Source: Bradyrhizobium tropiciagri
GTDB lineage: Bacteria; Pseudomonadota; Alphaproteobacteria; Rhizobiales; Xanthobacteraceae
Length of the DNA stretch: 64,000 bases
Direction: 5' to 3'
NCBI RefSeq assembly: GCF_001189845.1
Contig: NZ_LFLZ01000031.1
Location: 1 to 64,000, forward strand
Part shown: positions 26,498-35,069 of the stretch, in pieces
Layout of the letters: each line of letters starts with the position of its first letter
Position numbering within the stretch: the first letter of the stretch is position 1
Notes under the pieces: generated by a model
Told to the model about the DNA's origin: nothing
Database searches by the model: none
What the model saw: the letters and a program-made list of their open reading frames with translations, nothing else
Made by a program: the position numbers and the translations under genes

Positions 26498-26581
26498 CGT
26501 CATTGCGAGCGAAGCGAAGCAATCCATATCGCGGCAAGCCGAAGCATGGATTGCTTCGTCGCTTCGCTCCTCGCAATGACG
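26498..26581. repeat. Family D repeat, copy 2
   Basis: Left arm CGTCATTGCGAGCGAAGCG and right arm CGCTTCGCTCCTCGCAATGACG enclose AAGCAATCCAT / ATGGATTGCTT. Lies between the SDR and crotonase genes. Confidence 0.85.
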
Positions 26582-26606
26582 GCCAAAACTTGGCCTCGGA
26601 GGAAAC

Positions 26607-27437
26607 ATGACCAGCGAAATCAAGATCGAGACCGGCACCGACGAACTGCTCTGCGTGATCCGCGACCGCGTCGCCGTCATCACGCTGAACCGCCCGGACG
26701 CCCGCAACTCGCTGTCGGACACGCTGACGCCGGCGCTGCGCACGATGATCCGGACCTGCGGCGAGAACCCCGAGGTCGGCGTGCTGCTGATCACCGGCGC
26801 CGGCAAGGCGTTCTGCGCTGGCGGCAACGTCAAGGGCATGGGCGCCAATCGCGACCCGAAGAAGCTCGAAATGTCCTATGAGGACAAGGTCGCGGATTTG
26901 CAGGAGCGCCAGCGCCTGCTCACCGGCGCGCTCGCCTCGGTGCGCAAGCCGACCATCGCCGCCCTGCCCGGCCCCGCGGTCGGCGCCGGGCTCGCCATTG
27001 CGATGGCCTGCGACATCCGGATCGCGGCGCAATCCGCCTTCATCTCGACCGGCTATCTGCGCGTGGCGATGAGCGGCGACTACGGCATGGCCTGGCTTTT
27101 GACGCGCCTGGTCGGTACCTCGCGCGCCCGCGAACTCATGTTCACCTCGGAGAAGGTCGACGCCGCAAGGTGCGAGCAGATCGGCCTCGTCAACCGCGTG
27201 GTGCCGGACGAGACGCTGCAGGACGAGGCGTTTGCGCTGGCGAAATCGATGGCCGAAGGCCCGACCTTGGCGCTGCGCTACATGAAGGACAATCTCGACG
27301 AGGCGCTGCAGTTCGACTTCGCCACCGCGCGCGACCACGAGGCCGAGCGGCTGATCCGGCTCACCACGACCGCGGATCACAAGGAAGCGGTGCAGGCCTT
27401 CGTCGAGAAGCGCAAGCCGGTGTTCCGGGGAAGCTGA
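26607..27437 (+). CDS. Crotonase-fold enoyl-CoA hydratase/isomerase family protein (second)
   Basis: A 276-residue crotonase-superfamily protein. Oxyanion segments are GKAFCAGGNVKGMG (residues 66-79) and PGPAVGAGLAIAMACDIRIA (121-140). By eye the positions of the two hydratase glutamates are Ala130 and Tyr150, while Asp158 in MSGDYGMAW lies in the isomerase-type Asp position. A hydratase is therefore unlikely. The C-terminal VEKRKPVFRGS matches that of the protein at 9522-10328. ATG 26607 follows GGAGGAAAC. Substrate unknown; the neighbours are an SDR and an acyl-CoA dehydrogenase. Confidence 0.87.
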   Translation: MTSEIKIETGTDELLCVIRDRVAVITLNRPDARNSLSDTLTPALRTMIRTCGENPEVGVLLITGAGKAFCAGGNVKGMGANRDPKKLEMSYEDKVADLQERQRLLTGALASVRKPTIAALPGPAVGAGLAIAMACDIRIAAQSAFISTGYLRVAMSGDYGMAWLLTRLVGTSRARELMFTSEKVDAARCEQIGLVNRVVPDETLQDEAFALAKSMAEGPTLALRYMKDNLDEALQFDFATARDHEAERLIRLTTTADHKEAVQAFVEKRKPVFRGS

Positions 27438-27460
27438 GCGCGTAGCGCCCTTGAAGTCAT

Positions 27461-27622
27461 CTCTTCCCTTGTGGGAGAGGTCGGAATTCAAGCTCAGCTT
27501 GAATTCCGGGTGAGGGGTTCAGGTCTGTCCGTGAGAGCGAATCTGCCGAGGGACTGCACCCCTCACCCGCAACGCATTCCGCTGCGCTGCATGCGCTGCG
27601 GCCTCTCCCACAAGGGAAGAGG
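27461..27622. repeat. Family B repeat, copy 4
   Basis: Outer arms CTCTTCCCTTGTGGGAGAGG and CCTCTCCCACAAGGGAAGAG are exact complements. Inner parts include GAATTCAAGCTCAGCTTGAATTC, itself a perfect hairpin, and GGTGAGGGGT / ACCCCTCACC. It separates converging genes. Confidence 0.85.
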
Positions 27623-27662
27623 CGGCACCTGAGCAAGTGGCAAATGAAGAGCAAGCGAGAAG

Positions 27663-27698
27663 AAAAGGGCCCGGTTCTGGGGAGGCCAGAACCGGGCC
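27663..27698 (-). terminator. Rho-independent terminator of the GNAT gene
   Basis: Perfect 13-bp stem GGCCCGGTTCTGG / CCAGAACCGGGCC (27668-27680 and 27686-27698) with a 5-base loop, followed on the minus strand by CTTTTCTTC. It starts 8 bases after the GNAT stop codon. Confidence 0.85.
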
Positions 27699-27705
27699 TA
27701 GTCAG

Positions 27706-28329
27706 TCAAACCGCAAGCGAGGACATCGCGGCCGAGCGGGAAGTGGCGGCAAGCCGCCAGCTGGCACAAGGAATGTCTTGCGGTTCGACGTGGATCCCTT
27801 TCGCGAAGCGCACCAGCTTCCAGTCGCCGGGGCTTGCAGCGAAGGCGTAACCGGATTTGCGGGCGAGGCCGATCATCGTCGCGTTGGACCGCAACGTGTC
27901 GCCGAAAATGCGCTCGGCTCCAAAGGACGCCGCGCGGCACTCGAGATTCTTCAACAGCGCCTTGCCGATGCCGTGGCCCTGCCACCGGTCATCGATCGAC
28001 AGGCCGAACTCGACGCTCGACGTATCGGCATGGAAGGCGTAGCGGGCTTCGCCGACGATGGTCTCAAAACCATCGACCAGCATCGTCGCGACCACCGTGA
28101 ACCGGTCAGCCTCGCCGACATGAACGAAACGCTCGAGCTCCGTCTTCGGCAGCTCGCTCAGTGCACCCAGGAAGCGGTTGTAACGGGACGCCGCAGAGAG
28201 CGAGCGGATGTAGCTCTGCAGCTCTTCGCGGTCGCGCGGCTCGACGAAGCGCACCTTGATCTCGCTGCCGTTCTTGGCGCGCAGCACGTCAGAGTATTGC
28301 TTGAGATCGTCGAGATGCAGCGCAGTCAT
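27706..28329 (-). CDS. GNAT family N-acetyltransferase
   Basis: A 207-residue acetyltransferase of the GNAT fold. KVRFVEPRDREELQSYIRSL opens the domain; VEFGLSIDDRWQGHGIGKALL (about residues 106-127) includes the acetyl-CoA-binding Q/RxxGxG/A motif as WQGHGIG; and NATMIGLARKSGYAF is the usual C-terminal segment. The protein resembles the acetyltransferase domain attached to bacterial acyl-CoA synthetase-like (Pat-type) proteins. Substrate unknown. A strong terminator follows the stop. A DUF1127 gene is encoded 69 bp upstream on the same strand. Confidence 0.87.
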   Translation of the reverse strand: MTALHLDDLKQYSDVLRAKNGSEIKVRFVEPRDREELQSYIRSLSAASRYNRFLGALSELPKTELERFVHVGEADRFTVVATMLVDGFETIVGEARYAFHADTSSVEFGLSIDDRWQGHGIGKALLKNLECRAASFGAERIFGDTLRSNATMIGLARKSGYAFAASPGDWKLVRFAKGIHVEPQDIPCASWRLAATSRSAAMSSLAV

Positions 28330-28398
28330 GACACGCTCCTCGGGTGAAGAAATTGGCCGGCGCCCCTCATCGAGGTGGCGCCAGCGAAGGCGTCCTTG

Positions 28399-28617
28399 TC
28401 AGGCCCGCCAGAACGGCTTCTCGGTCTCGAAAACGATGTCGCTGCGGGACATGCCGATGTCGTGCAGGTCACGCTCGGTCCACTGCGACAGCTCGCGGCG
28501 GCGCTCATAGCGCTCCCACCAGACATGGAGGGTTTCGCCGACCTGGTTCAAAAGGCCCGACGCGTGATAATCCGGCGTATGATGATTTGTCATCGATTCA
28601 TGGATGAAAATGGACAT
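28399..28617 (-). CDS. DUF1127 domain small protein
   Basis: A 72-residue basic protein whose C-terminal half, WWERYERRRELSQWTERDLHDIGMSRSDI, is a typical DUF1127 (YjiS-like) domain with Arg-rich helix and the invariant DIG. AGGAG lies 6 bases before ATG 28617. In alphaproteobacteria, small DUF1127 proteins have been linked to RNA turnover and to phosphate and carbon metabolism; nothing here tells which. Probably transcribed with the GNAT gene. Confidence 0.85.
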   Translation of the reverse strand: MSIFIHESMTNHHTPDYHASGLLNQVGETLHVWWERYERRRELSQWTERDLHDIGMSRSDIVFETEKPFWRA

Positions 28618-28697
28618 TTACGGCTCCTATCGGTAACCTGTTGGCGGTAATATCGGCGCTATTCGGCCTGTTCACAAACGACACTTTGTACCGCTTC

Positions 28698-28716
28698 GCA
28701 TGAATTAAAGTCATGC
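28698..28716. promoter_or_regulatory. Candidate LysR-type operator upstream of the tcu regulator
   Basis: Inverted repeat GCATGA / TCATGC with a 7-base AT-rich spacer, 20 bases before the LysR gene start and containing a T-N11-A pattern. It lies in the divergent gap to the DUF1127 gene. LysR proteins usually autoregulate from such sites; this is inferred. Confidence 0.5.
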
Positions 28717-28735
28717 ATTTGGAGAGCAACCGGGG

Positions 28736-29635
28736 ATGACCAGCCGCCTGCCTTCGCTGAACGGCCTCCGGGCATTCGAGGCCGCCGCGCGGCACATGAG
28801 CTTCACGCTGGCCGCGTCCGAATTGAACGTGACGCAGACCGCGATCAGCCATCAGATCCGCCGCCTCGAGCAAGAGCTCGGCGTCCGCCTGTTCATCCGC
28901 CAGAACCGCTCGCTAAGCCTGACGCCGGAGGCTACCGAATACCTTCCCGGCGTCCGCGCCGCCTTCAACGATCTCAGGCTCGCGACTGACCGGCTGCTGC
29001 GCCGGGATGACGGTCACGTGCTGACGGTCTCGACGCTGGCATCGCTCGCGGCGAAATGGCTGCTGCCGCGGCTGTCGGCCTTCCAGGAGGCGCATTCCGG
29101 CATCGATGTCCGCATCACCACCTCGACCAGCCTGGTCGACTTCCAGCGCGACAAGGTCGACGCCGCGATCCGTTACGGCCGCGGCCAATGGGCCGGCCTG
29201 CGCGCGGACTGGCTGATGGCGGACGAGCTGTTTCCAGTGTGCAGCCCGTCGCTGCTGCAGGGAACCAGGCCGCTCAAATGCCCCGAAGACCTCAGGGACC
29301 ACGTGCTGCTGCACACCAGCAACGCCAACAGCGACGACTGGCGGCTGTGGCTGACTGCGGCCGGTCTGCCGACCGACATCTCGAAGCAGCCCGGCGTGAC
29401 CTTCGACCTGCTGTTCGTGACGATCCAGGCCGCGATCGACGGCATCGGCATCGCGATGGGCCGCACCTCCTATGTGCAGGACGACATCGCCAAAGGCCGC
29501 CTCGTGGTTCCCTTCAAGATCGCGCTGCCGGCCGACGCCGGCTTCTATCTGGTCACGCCGCAGGGACGCGCCGATTCACCGAAGCTGTCGGCATTCCGCT
29601 CCTGGCTCGGCGCCACGGCGCATACCACCGCTTGA
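28736..29635 (+). CDS. LysR (GcvA-like) transcriptional regulator, candidate TcuR
   Basis: A 299-residue LysR regulator. The winged HTH occupies residues 1-65 (LRAFEAAARHMSFTLAAS, VTQTAISHQIRRLEQELG), with the GcvA-type PSLNGLRAFEAAARH opening. The effector-binding domain covers about residues 92-295. It is 166 bp upstream of the symporter gene and same-strand, so it probably activates the tcu genes with tricarballylate or citrate as inducer, as TcuR does in Salmonella. That assignment rests on gene order only. Confidence 0.87.
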   Translation: MTSRLPSLNGLRAFEAAARHMSFTLAASELNVTQTAISHQIRRLEQELGVRLFIRQNRSLSLTPEATEYLPGVRAAFNDLRLATDRLLRRDDGHVLTVSTLASLAAKWLLPRLSAFQEAHSGIDVRITTSTSLVDFQRDKVDAAIRYGRGQWAGLRADWLMADELFPVCSPSLLQGTRPLKCPEDLRDHVLLHTSNANSDDWRLWLTAAGLPTDISKQPGVTFDLLFVTIQAAIDGIGIAMGRTSYVQDDIAKGRLVVPFKIALPADAGFYLVTPQGRADSPKLSAFRSWLGATAHTTA

Positions 29636-29801
29636 TGCGGCGCACGCAGTTTTTCTCTACGGCTTTTTTCCGATAGCGGCGGCGCGATTTCGGGTTGGTC
29701 ACGCCGGATGGGCGTGCCAAATTGCCGCATATGGCAGTCAACTGCCTTGGCCGGCGAGACAATTTGCGCCGGCCATTTCGTCACGGGGAGGAAAGGGCGT
29801 T

Positions 29802-31127
29802 ATGTCGCAGTCGAGTCCATCGCAAGTACCGCAAATCAAGTCACGTCTCGGCGCCATCCTGCGCGCGACCAGCGGCAATTTCCTCGAGCAATTCGACTTC
29901 TTCCTGTTCGGCTTCTATGCGCAGGACATCGCGAAAGCGTTCTTCCCGGCCCAGAACGAGACCGCGGCGCTGCTCAATGCCTATGGCGTGTTCTGGCTCG
30001 GCGCGCTGATGCGCCCCGTCGGCGCGGTCGTGCTCGGCTCCTACATCGACCGCATCGGCCGCCGCCAGGGCCTGATCGTGACGCTCGCGCTGATGGCGCT
30101 CGGCACCGTGGTGATCGCGTTCTGCCCGGGCTATGCCGCGATCGGAATTGCCGCACCGGTCATCGTTCTGATCGGCCGCCTGATCCAGGGCTTCTCGGCC
30201 GGCGTCGAACTGGGCGGCGTGTCGGTCTATCTCTCCGAGATCGCGACGCCTGGCAACCGCGGCTTCTACACCTCGTTCCAATCGTCGAGCCAGCAGGTCG
30301 CGATCTTCGTTGCCGCGATCATCGGCTATGTTCTGCGCGAGGTCATGCCGGGCGATACCTTCCTCGATGCGATCGGCGGCATCGCCAAGTGGCGCATCCC
30401 GTTCTTCGTCGGCTGCCTCATCATTCCCGTGATCTTCATGCTGCGGCGTTCGCTCGAGGAAACGCCGGCCTTCCTCGCCATGAAGAAGCATCCGACGCCG
30501 AGCGAAGTGTTCGCCTCGGCGATCGAGAACTGGCGCATCGTCTTCCTCGGCATGATGATCGCGGTGCTGACCACCACGACGTTCTATTTCATCACGGTGT
30601 ATGCGCCGGGCTTCGGCAAGGAGCTGCATCTGTCGGCGTCGGGCACATTGCTGGTGACGCTGCTCGTTGCGGTGACGAATTTCATCTGGAATCCGGTCGG
30701 CGGCGCGCTGTCCGACCGGATCGGCCGCAAGCCGGTGCTGCTCACGATCGCGGGTCTGTCGTTCGTGACCGCCTACCCGGCCCTGTCGTGGCTCTCGCAT
30801 GAGCCGACGCTCGGGAAGCTGCTGGCTGTGCAGATGATGTTCTCGTTCTACTTCGGCGTCTACAGCGGCACCATGCTGGGATGCTTGGTCGAGATTGTGC
30901 CGGCGCATGTGCGCACCACCTGCTTCTCGATCGCGTTCGCATTGGCGGCGGGCATCTTCGGCACGTCGACCCCGTTTGTCGCAACCAAGCTGATCGCCAT
31001 GACCGGCCAGGACAAGGCCTCGCCGGCCTACTGGCTGATGTTCGGCGCGGCGCTCGGCATCATCGCCGCGCTGATCGTCTATCGCGGCGGCCAGACCATC
31101 GAGCAGCGCAAGACGGTTGCGGCCTGA
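29802..31127 (+). CDS. tcuC: MFS citrate/tricarballylate:H+ symporter (TcuC-like)
   Basis: A 441-residue major facilitator of the metabolite:H+ symporter (MHS/CitA-TcuC) family with about 12 membrane helices. Characteristic segments are GNFLEQFDFFLFGFYAQDIA near the start, the loop DRIGRRQGL between helices 2 and 3, and GRLIQGFSAGVELGGVSVYL (about residues 125-145). GGGGAGG upstream supports ATG 29802; the open frame from 29472 is not real. The protein imports citrate-like tricarboxylates. The neighbouring tcuA and tcuB genes make tricarballylate the likely substrate. Confidence 0.9.
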   Translation: MSQSSPSQVPQIKSRLGAILRATSGNFLEQFDFFLFGFYAQDIAKAFFPAQNETAALLNAYGVFWLGALMRPVGAVVLGSYIDRIGRRQGLIVTLALMALGTVVIAFCPGYAAIGIAAPVIVLIGRLIQGFSAGVELGGVSVYLSEIATPGNRGFYTSFQSSSQQVAIFVAAIIGYVLREVMPGDTFLDAIGGIAKWRIPFFVGCLIIPVIFMLRRSLEETPAFLAMKKHPTPSEVFASAIENWRIVFLGMMIAVLTTTTFYFITVYAPGFGKELHLSASGTLLVTLLVAVTNFIWNPVGGALSDRIGRKPVLLTIAGLSFVTAYPALSWLSHEPTLGKLLAVQMMFSFYFGVYSGTMLGCLVEIVPAHVRTTCFSIAFALAAGIFGTSTPFVATKLIAMTGQDKASPAYWLMFGAALGIIAALIVYRGGQTIEQRKTVAA

Positions 31128-31140
31128 TTGGCATATGCAT

Positions 31141-31167
31141 TCGGGGCAGGCCGATCGCCTGCCCCGA
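31141..31167. other. Perfect stem-loop between tcuC and tcuA
   Basis: Arms TCGGGGCAGGC (31141-31151) and GCCTGCCCCGA (31157-31167) with loop CGATC, 14 bases after the tcuC stop and 39 before the tcuA start. No T tract follows, so it is more likely a mRNA-stabilising or partial-termination hairpin than a full terminator. Confidence 0.7.
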
Positions 31168-31205
31168 CATGTTGCTTTCCATGCTAACAACGATCACAAG
31201 AACGC

Positions 31206-32605
31206 ATGGTTGATCTGACACGCAGGTTCGACGTGCTGGTGATCGGCGGCGGCAACGCCGCCCTTTGCGCTGCGATCAGCGCACAGCGCGCCGGCGCCTC
31301 CGTGCTGGTGCTGGAAGGCGCCCCGAAATTCTACCGCGGCGGCAACACCCGCCATACCCGCAACATGCGCTGCGCCCATGACGCGGCGACCGAGATCCTC
31401 ACCGGTCCCTATACCGAGGAGGAATTCTGGAAGGATTTGCTGCTCGTGACCGGCGGCCAGACCGACGAGGAGCTGGCTCGCTTCATGATCCACGAGTCCA
31501 AGGACATATTGAACTGGATCGTCGAACAGGGCGTGCGCTGGCAGCCTTCGCTCGGCGGTACGCTCAGCCTCGGCCGCACCAACTCGTTCTTCCTCGGCGG
31601 CGGCCGCGCGATGCTGAACGCGCTCTATCGCACCGCCGAGGAGCTCGGCGTCGACATTCTGTACGATGCGAGGTGATCGATCTGAATATCGAGCACGGCA
31701 TGTTCCTGTCGGCGCAGCTGAAGCAGCCGGTCGGCGGCAGGACCGAGGTGCGCGCCTCGACGCTGGTCGCGGCCGCCGGCGGCTTCGAGGCCAATATCGA
31801 ATGGCTGAAGCAATATTGGGGCGAGGCCGCCGACAATTTCCTGATCCGCGGCACGCCCTATAATCGCGGCGCAATCCTGAAGATGCTGCTCGCCAAGGGC
31901 GTGCAGGAGATCGGCGATCCGACGCAGTGCCATGCGGTGGCGATCGACGCCCGCGCGCCGAAATTCGACGGCGGCATCATCACCCGCCACGACTCGGTCG
32001 TGTTCGGCATCGTCGTCAACAAGCATGCCGAGCGCTTCTACGACGAGGGCGAGGACATCTGGCCGAAGCGCTATGCGATCTGGGGCCGACTGGTCGCCGC
32101 GCAACCGGACCAGATCGCCTACATCATCTTCGACTCGACGGTGGTGACGAGCTTCATGCCGACGCTGTTTCCGCCGATCGCGGGCGCCACGATTGCCGAG
32201 CTCGCCGGCAAGCTCGAGCTCGACGCTGGCGCGCTGGAAAAGACCATCACCGACTTCAACGCCGCGGTGCAACCGGGGACGTTCGATCACACCATCCTCG
32301 ACGACTGCCGTACCGAAGGCATCACCCCGGCCAAGACGCATTGGGCGCGCAAGATTGAGACGCCGCCCTACCTCGCCTATCCGGTGCGGCCCGGCATCAC
32401 CTTCACCTATCTCGGCACCCGCGTGAACAAGCAGTCACGGATGCTGATGAAGGACGGCAAGCCGTCCGCCAACATGTTCGCCGCCGGCGAGATCATGGCC
32501 GGCAACGTGCTCGGCAAGGGCTACGCCGCTGGCATCGGCATGACCATCGGCAGCGTGTTCGGCCGCGTCGCCGGGCGAGAGGCGGCAAAGAATGCGCGGA
32601 ACTGA
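31206..32605 (+). pseudogene. tcuA: FAD-dependent tricarballylate dehydrogenase TcuA, one apparent frameshift
   Basis: Flavoprotein of the fumarate-reductase/succinate-dehydrogenase family. Residues 1-156 (FDVLVIGGGNAALCAAISAQ; KFYRGGNTRHTRNMRCAHD) read to ELGVDILYDA near 31669; the frame must then shift to EVIDLNIEHGMFLSAQ. Restoring one C beside 31669 (GCC GAG for GC GAG) yields about 466 residues, the usual TcuA length. The C-terminal part has GRTEVRASTLVAAAGGFEAN and ends GNVLGKGYAAGIGMTIGSVFGR, the FAD-binding end. TcuA oxidises tricarballylate to cis-aconitate and hands electrons to TcuB. Nothing else in the gene has decayed, so a sequencing error is likely. Confidence 0.88.
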
Positions 32606-32621
32606 GTCTCGCACCTTGCTT

Positions 32622-32750
32622 ACCTCGCCCCGCTTGCGGGGAGAGGCCGGATTGCATCGAAGATGCGATCCGGGTGAGGGGGAGTCTCCAAGAGCACGGT
32701 GCTGGGAGAGCCCCCCTCATCCCGACCTTCTCCCCGCACGCGGGGAGAAA
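32622..32750. repeat. Family B repeat, copy 5
   Basis: ACCTCGCCCCGCTTGCGGGGAGAGG at the left and ACCTTCTCCCCGCACGCGGGGAGAA at the right flank GATTGCATCGAAGATGCGATC and GGGGGAGTCTCC. Lies inside the tcu operon between tcuA and the hydrolase gene. Confidence 0.65.
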
Positions 32751-32768
32751 GGGAAGATCGGAGGACGC

Positions 32769-33803
32769 ATGTCACGCCTTGCCATCGCTGCCACTACGGC
32801 GATCCTGGTAGCTTCGGAGCCCGCTCACGCCGCCGAGCCGATCGCGCTGCGCGACATGGGCTCGTTCCATGTCGGCGGCCGCCTGGTCGAGATTACAGGC
32901 AAGCCGGTCAAGGAAGTCACCTTCACGCCCGGCGGCGTGCCGGCCAAGGTCGACCCGAACGGCACCTACCAGGTCGAGCAGATGTACGTGCAGTACTTCC
33001 TTCCGCAGAACGAGAAGGGCGCCTATCCGCTGCTGCTGTGGCATGGCGGCGGGCTGACCGGCGTCACCTATGAGACGACGCCGGACGGACGCGAAGGCTG
33101 GCTGAACTATTTCCTCCGCAAGGGCTGGAGCGTCTACAATTCGGATGCCGTCGAGCGCGGCCGCGCCGGCTGGGCGCAATACCCTGATATCTTCAAGGGC
33201 GAGCCGGTGTTTCTCACGACGGCCAATCCGTTCGAGCGCTTCCGGATTGGCGACGGCCCGGGCTCCTACGATCCCGATCCGGCCAAGCGTCGGCTGATGC
33301 CCGGCAGCCAGTTCCCGAACGAAGGCTACGAGAACTTCGTCAAGCAGAACGTGCCGCGCTGGACCACCACCGACGATGCAACGATCGCCGCCTACATCGC
33401 CGAGATCGATCGCGTCGGCCCGTGCATCATCCTATTCCACAGCCAGGCCGGCACGTTCGGCTTCAAGGTCGCGCAGGCACGGCCCGACAAGGTGAAGGCG
33501 CTGATCGCGATCGAGCCGGCCGGCGTCGGCGATCCCGCCAAGGTCGAAAGCTTGAAGAACATTCCGACGCTGATGGTCTATGGCGACTATATCGAGCGCG
33601 ATTCACGCTGGCCGAAGATCCGCGCCACCGGTGGCGCCTTTGCCGACGCCATCCGTGCCGCCGGCGGCAGCGTCGATGTGGTCGATCTGCCCAAGGCCGG
33701 CATCAAGGGCAATTCGCACATGATGATGATGGACAAGAACAACGCCGAGGTCGCCGGCCTGATCCAGACATGGCTGGAAGGCAAGGGCCTGACGAAGAAG
33801 TAA
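32769..33803 (+). CDS. Secreted alpha/beta hydrolase (esterase) inside the tcu locus
   Basis: A 344-residue alpha/beta hydrolase with a signal peptide (MSRLAIAATTAILVASEPAHA, cleavage before AEP). LLLWHGGGLTGVTYE (88-102) provides the oxyanion region; CIILFHSQAGTFGF holds Ser225 in an HSQAG variant of the GxSxG elbow; and GIKGNSHMMMMDKNN near the end bears the catalytic His. GGAGGAC precedes ATG 32769. It lies between tcuA and tcuB, so it is probably transcribed with them. A periplasmic esterase beside tricarballylate import and oxidation suggests it frees tricarballylate (or citrate) from ester conjugates. That is inference; I know no characterised relative. Confidence 0.82.
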   Translation: MSRLAIAATTAILVASEPAHAAEPIALRDMGSFHVGGRLVEITGKPVKEVTFTPGGVPAKVDPNGTYQVEQMYVQYFLPQNEKGAYPLLLWHGGGLTGVTYETTPDGREGWLNYFLRKGWSVYNSDAVERGRAGWAQYPDIFKGEPVFLTTANPFERFRIGDGPGSYDPDPAKRRLMPGSQFPNEGYENFVKQNVPRWTTTDDATIAAYIAEIDRVGPCIILFHSQAGTFGFKVAQARPDKVKALIAIEPAGVGDPAKVESLKNIPTLMVYGDYIERDSRWPKIRATGGAFADAIRAAGGSVDVVDLPKAGIKGNSHMMMMDKNNAEVAGLIQTWLEGKGLTKK

Positions 33804-33806
33804 CAT

Positions 33807-33852
33807 AGCGTTTTCAAGCGAAGTGGGAACCGGTTCGCGTCAAGAAAACGCG
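33807..33852. repeat. GCGTTTTC/GAAAACGC palindromic repeat (family E-related)
   Basis: Arms GCGTTTTCAAGCGAAG and TTCGCGTCAAGAAAACGC flank TGGGAACCGGT. It closely precedes tcuB, whose start is at 33871. A common Bradyrhizobiaceae intergenic element by my recollection. Confidence 0.65.
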
Positions 33853-33870
33853 TCAAACAAAGAGTCTGCG

Positions 33871-34974
33871 ATGCACGGGACGAGGACATTGCAGGAAGCC
33901 GACCGTCTGATGACGGTGTGCAATTCCTGCCGCTATTGCGAGGGCCTGTGCGCGGTGTTTCCCGCGATGGAGATGCGCCGCGCGTTCTCCGACGGCGACC
34001 TCAACTATCTCGCCAATCTCTGCCACTCCTGCGGCGCCTGCTACACCGACTGCCAGTTCTCGCCGCCGCACGAATTCAACGTCAACGTCCCGAAGACGCT
34101 CGCGGTGGCGCGCGCCGAATCCTACGCCGCCTATGCCTGGCCGCGTGCGTTCTCCGGCGCGTTCGCCCGCAATGGCCTGATCATCAGCGTGATCGCGGCG
34201 CTTAGCGTCGCGGCCTTCATCTTCGGCTTCGCCGCGATCAATGACCGCGGCGTGCTCACCGGCATCCATACCGGTCCCGGCGCGTTCTACAAGCTGATGC
34301 CGCACAATGCGATGGCGCTGCTGTTCGGCGCCGCCCTGCTCTACGCCATCCTGGCGCTCGCGATGGGCGTGCGCGCGTTCTGGCGCGATATCGGCGAACC
34401 GGTCGGGATGACGACCGACGCGAAGGCGCTGTTGCAGGCGGTCCGCGACGCCGGCGAGCTGCGCTATCTCGACGGCGGCGGCGTCGGCTGCTTCAACGAG
34501 GACGACCATCCGACCGACCGCCGCAAGCTGTATCACCACTTCACGTTCTACGGCTTCGCGCTGTGCTTCGCGGCAACCTGCGTCGGCACACTCTATCACT
34601 ACCTGCTGGCACGCGAGGCGCCCTATGCGTGGTGGGACCTGCCGGTCGTGCTCGGCACGCTCGGCGGCATCGGCCTCGTGGTCGGCCCGATTGGGCTCTT
34701 GTCGGAGAAATGGAAGCGCGACCGCGTGCTGGTCGACGAGCAGGCCATGGGCATGGACACCGCGTTCATCCTGATGCTGTTCCTGACCAGCATCACCGGC
34801 CTTGCCTTGCTGTTGTGGCGTGAGAGCGCCGCGATGGGCCCGCTGCTGGCGCTGCATCTCGGCGTGGTGTTCGCGCTGTTCATCACGATGCCCTACGGAA
34901 AATTCGTGCACGGCATCTACCGCTTCGTCGCGCTGGTGCGCTACGCACGCGAACGGCAGATGATGGCGGAATGA
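33871..34974 (+). CDS. tcuB: Tricarballylate utilisation protein TcuB (CitB-type)
   Basis: A 367-residue membrane electron-transfer protein. The N-terminal part has two cysteine clusters, CNSCRYCEGLC at 17-27 and CHSCGACYTDCQ at about 51-62, for two iron-sulfur centres. Then come about six membrane helices with several His, such as HHFTFYGFALCFAAT, that can bind haem. Ends with YARERQMMAE. TcuB reoxidises the FAD of TcuA and delivers the electrons to the quinone pool. ATG 33871 is chosen as the family start; the frame is open to 33823 through the repeat. Last gene of the locus, followed by a family C repeat. Confidence 0.92.
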   Translation: MHGTRTLQEADRLMTVCNSCRYCEGLCAVFPAMEMRRAFSDGDLNYLANLCHSCGACYTDCQFSPPHEFNVNVPKTLAVARAESYAAYAWPRAFSGAFARNGLIISVIAALSVAAFIFGFAAINDRGVLTGIHTGPGAFYKLMPHNAMALLFGAALLYAILALAMGVRAFWRDIGEPVGMTTDAKALLQAVRDAGELRYLDGGGVGCFNEDDHPTDRRKLYHHFTFYGFALCFAATCVGTLYHYLLAREAPYAWWDLPVVLGTLGGIGLVVGPIGLLSEKWKRDRVLVDEQAMGMDTAFILMLFLTSITGLALLLWRESAAMGPLLALHLGVVFALFITMPYGKFVHGIYRFVALVRYARERQMMAE

Positions 34975-34983
34975 ATGTGGAAT

Positions 34984-35069
34984 GTAGGGTGGGTTAGCCG
35001 AAGGCGTAACCCACCTTCTTGGCACAGCGAACAAAAGTGGTGGGTTGCGCTTCGCTAACCCACCCTACG
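34984..35069. repeat. Family C-like repeat (GTAGGGTGGGTTAGC), copy 3
   Basis: Arms TGTAGGGTGGGTTAGCCGAAG and CTTCGCTAACCCACCCTACG pair, with AACCCACCTT / AAGTGGTGGGTT inside. It contains the stop codon of the convergent methyltransferase gene. Confidence 0.8.
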
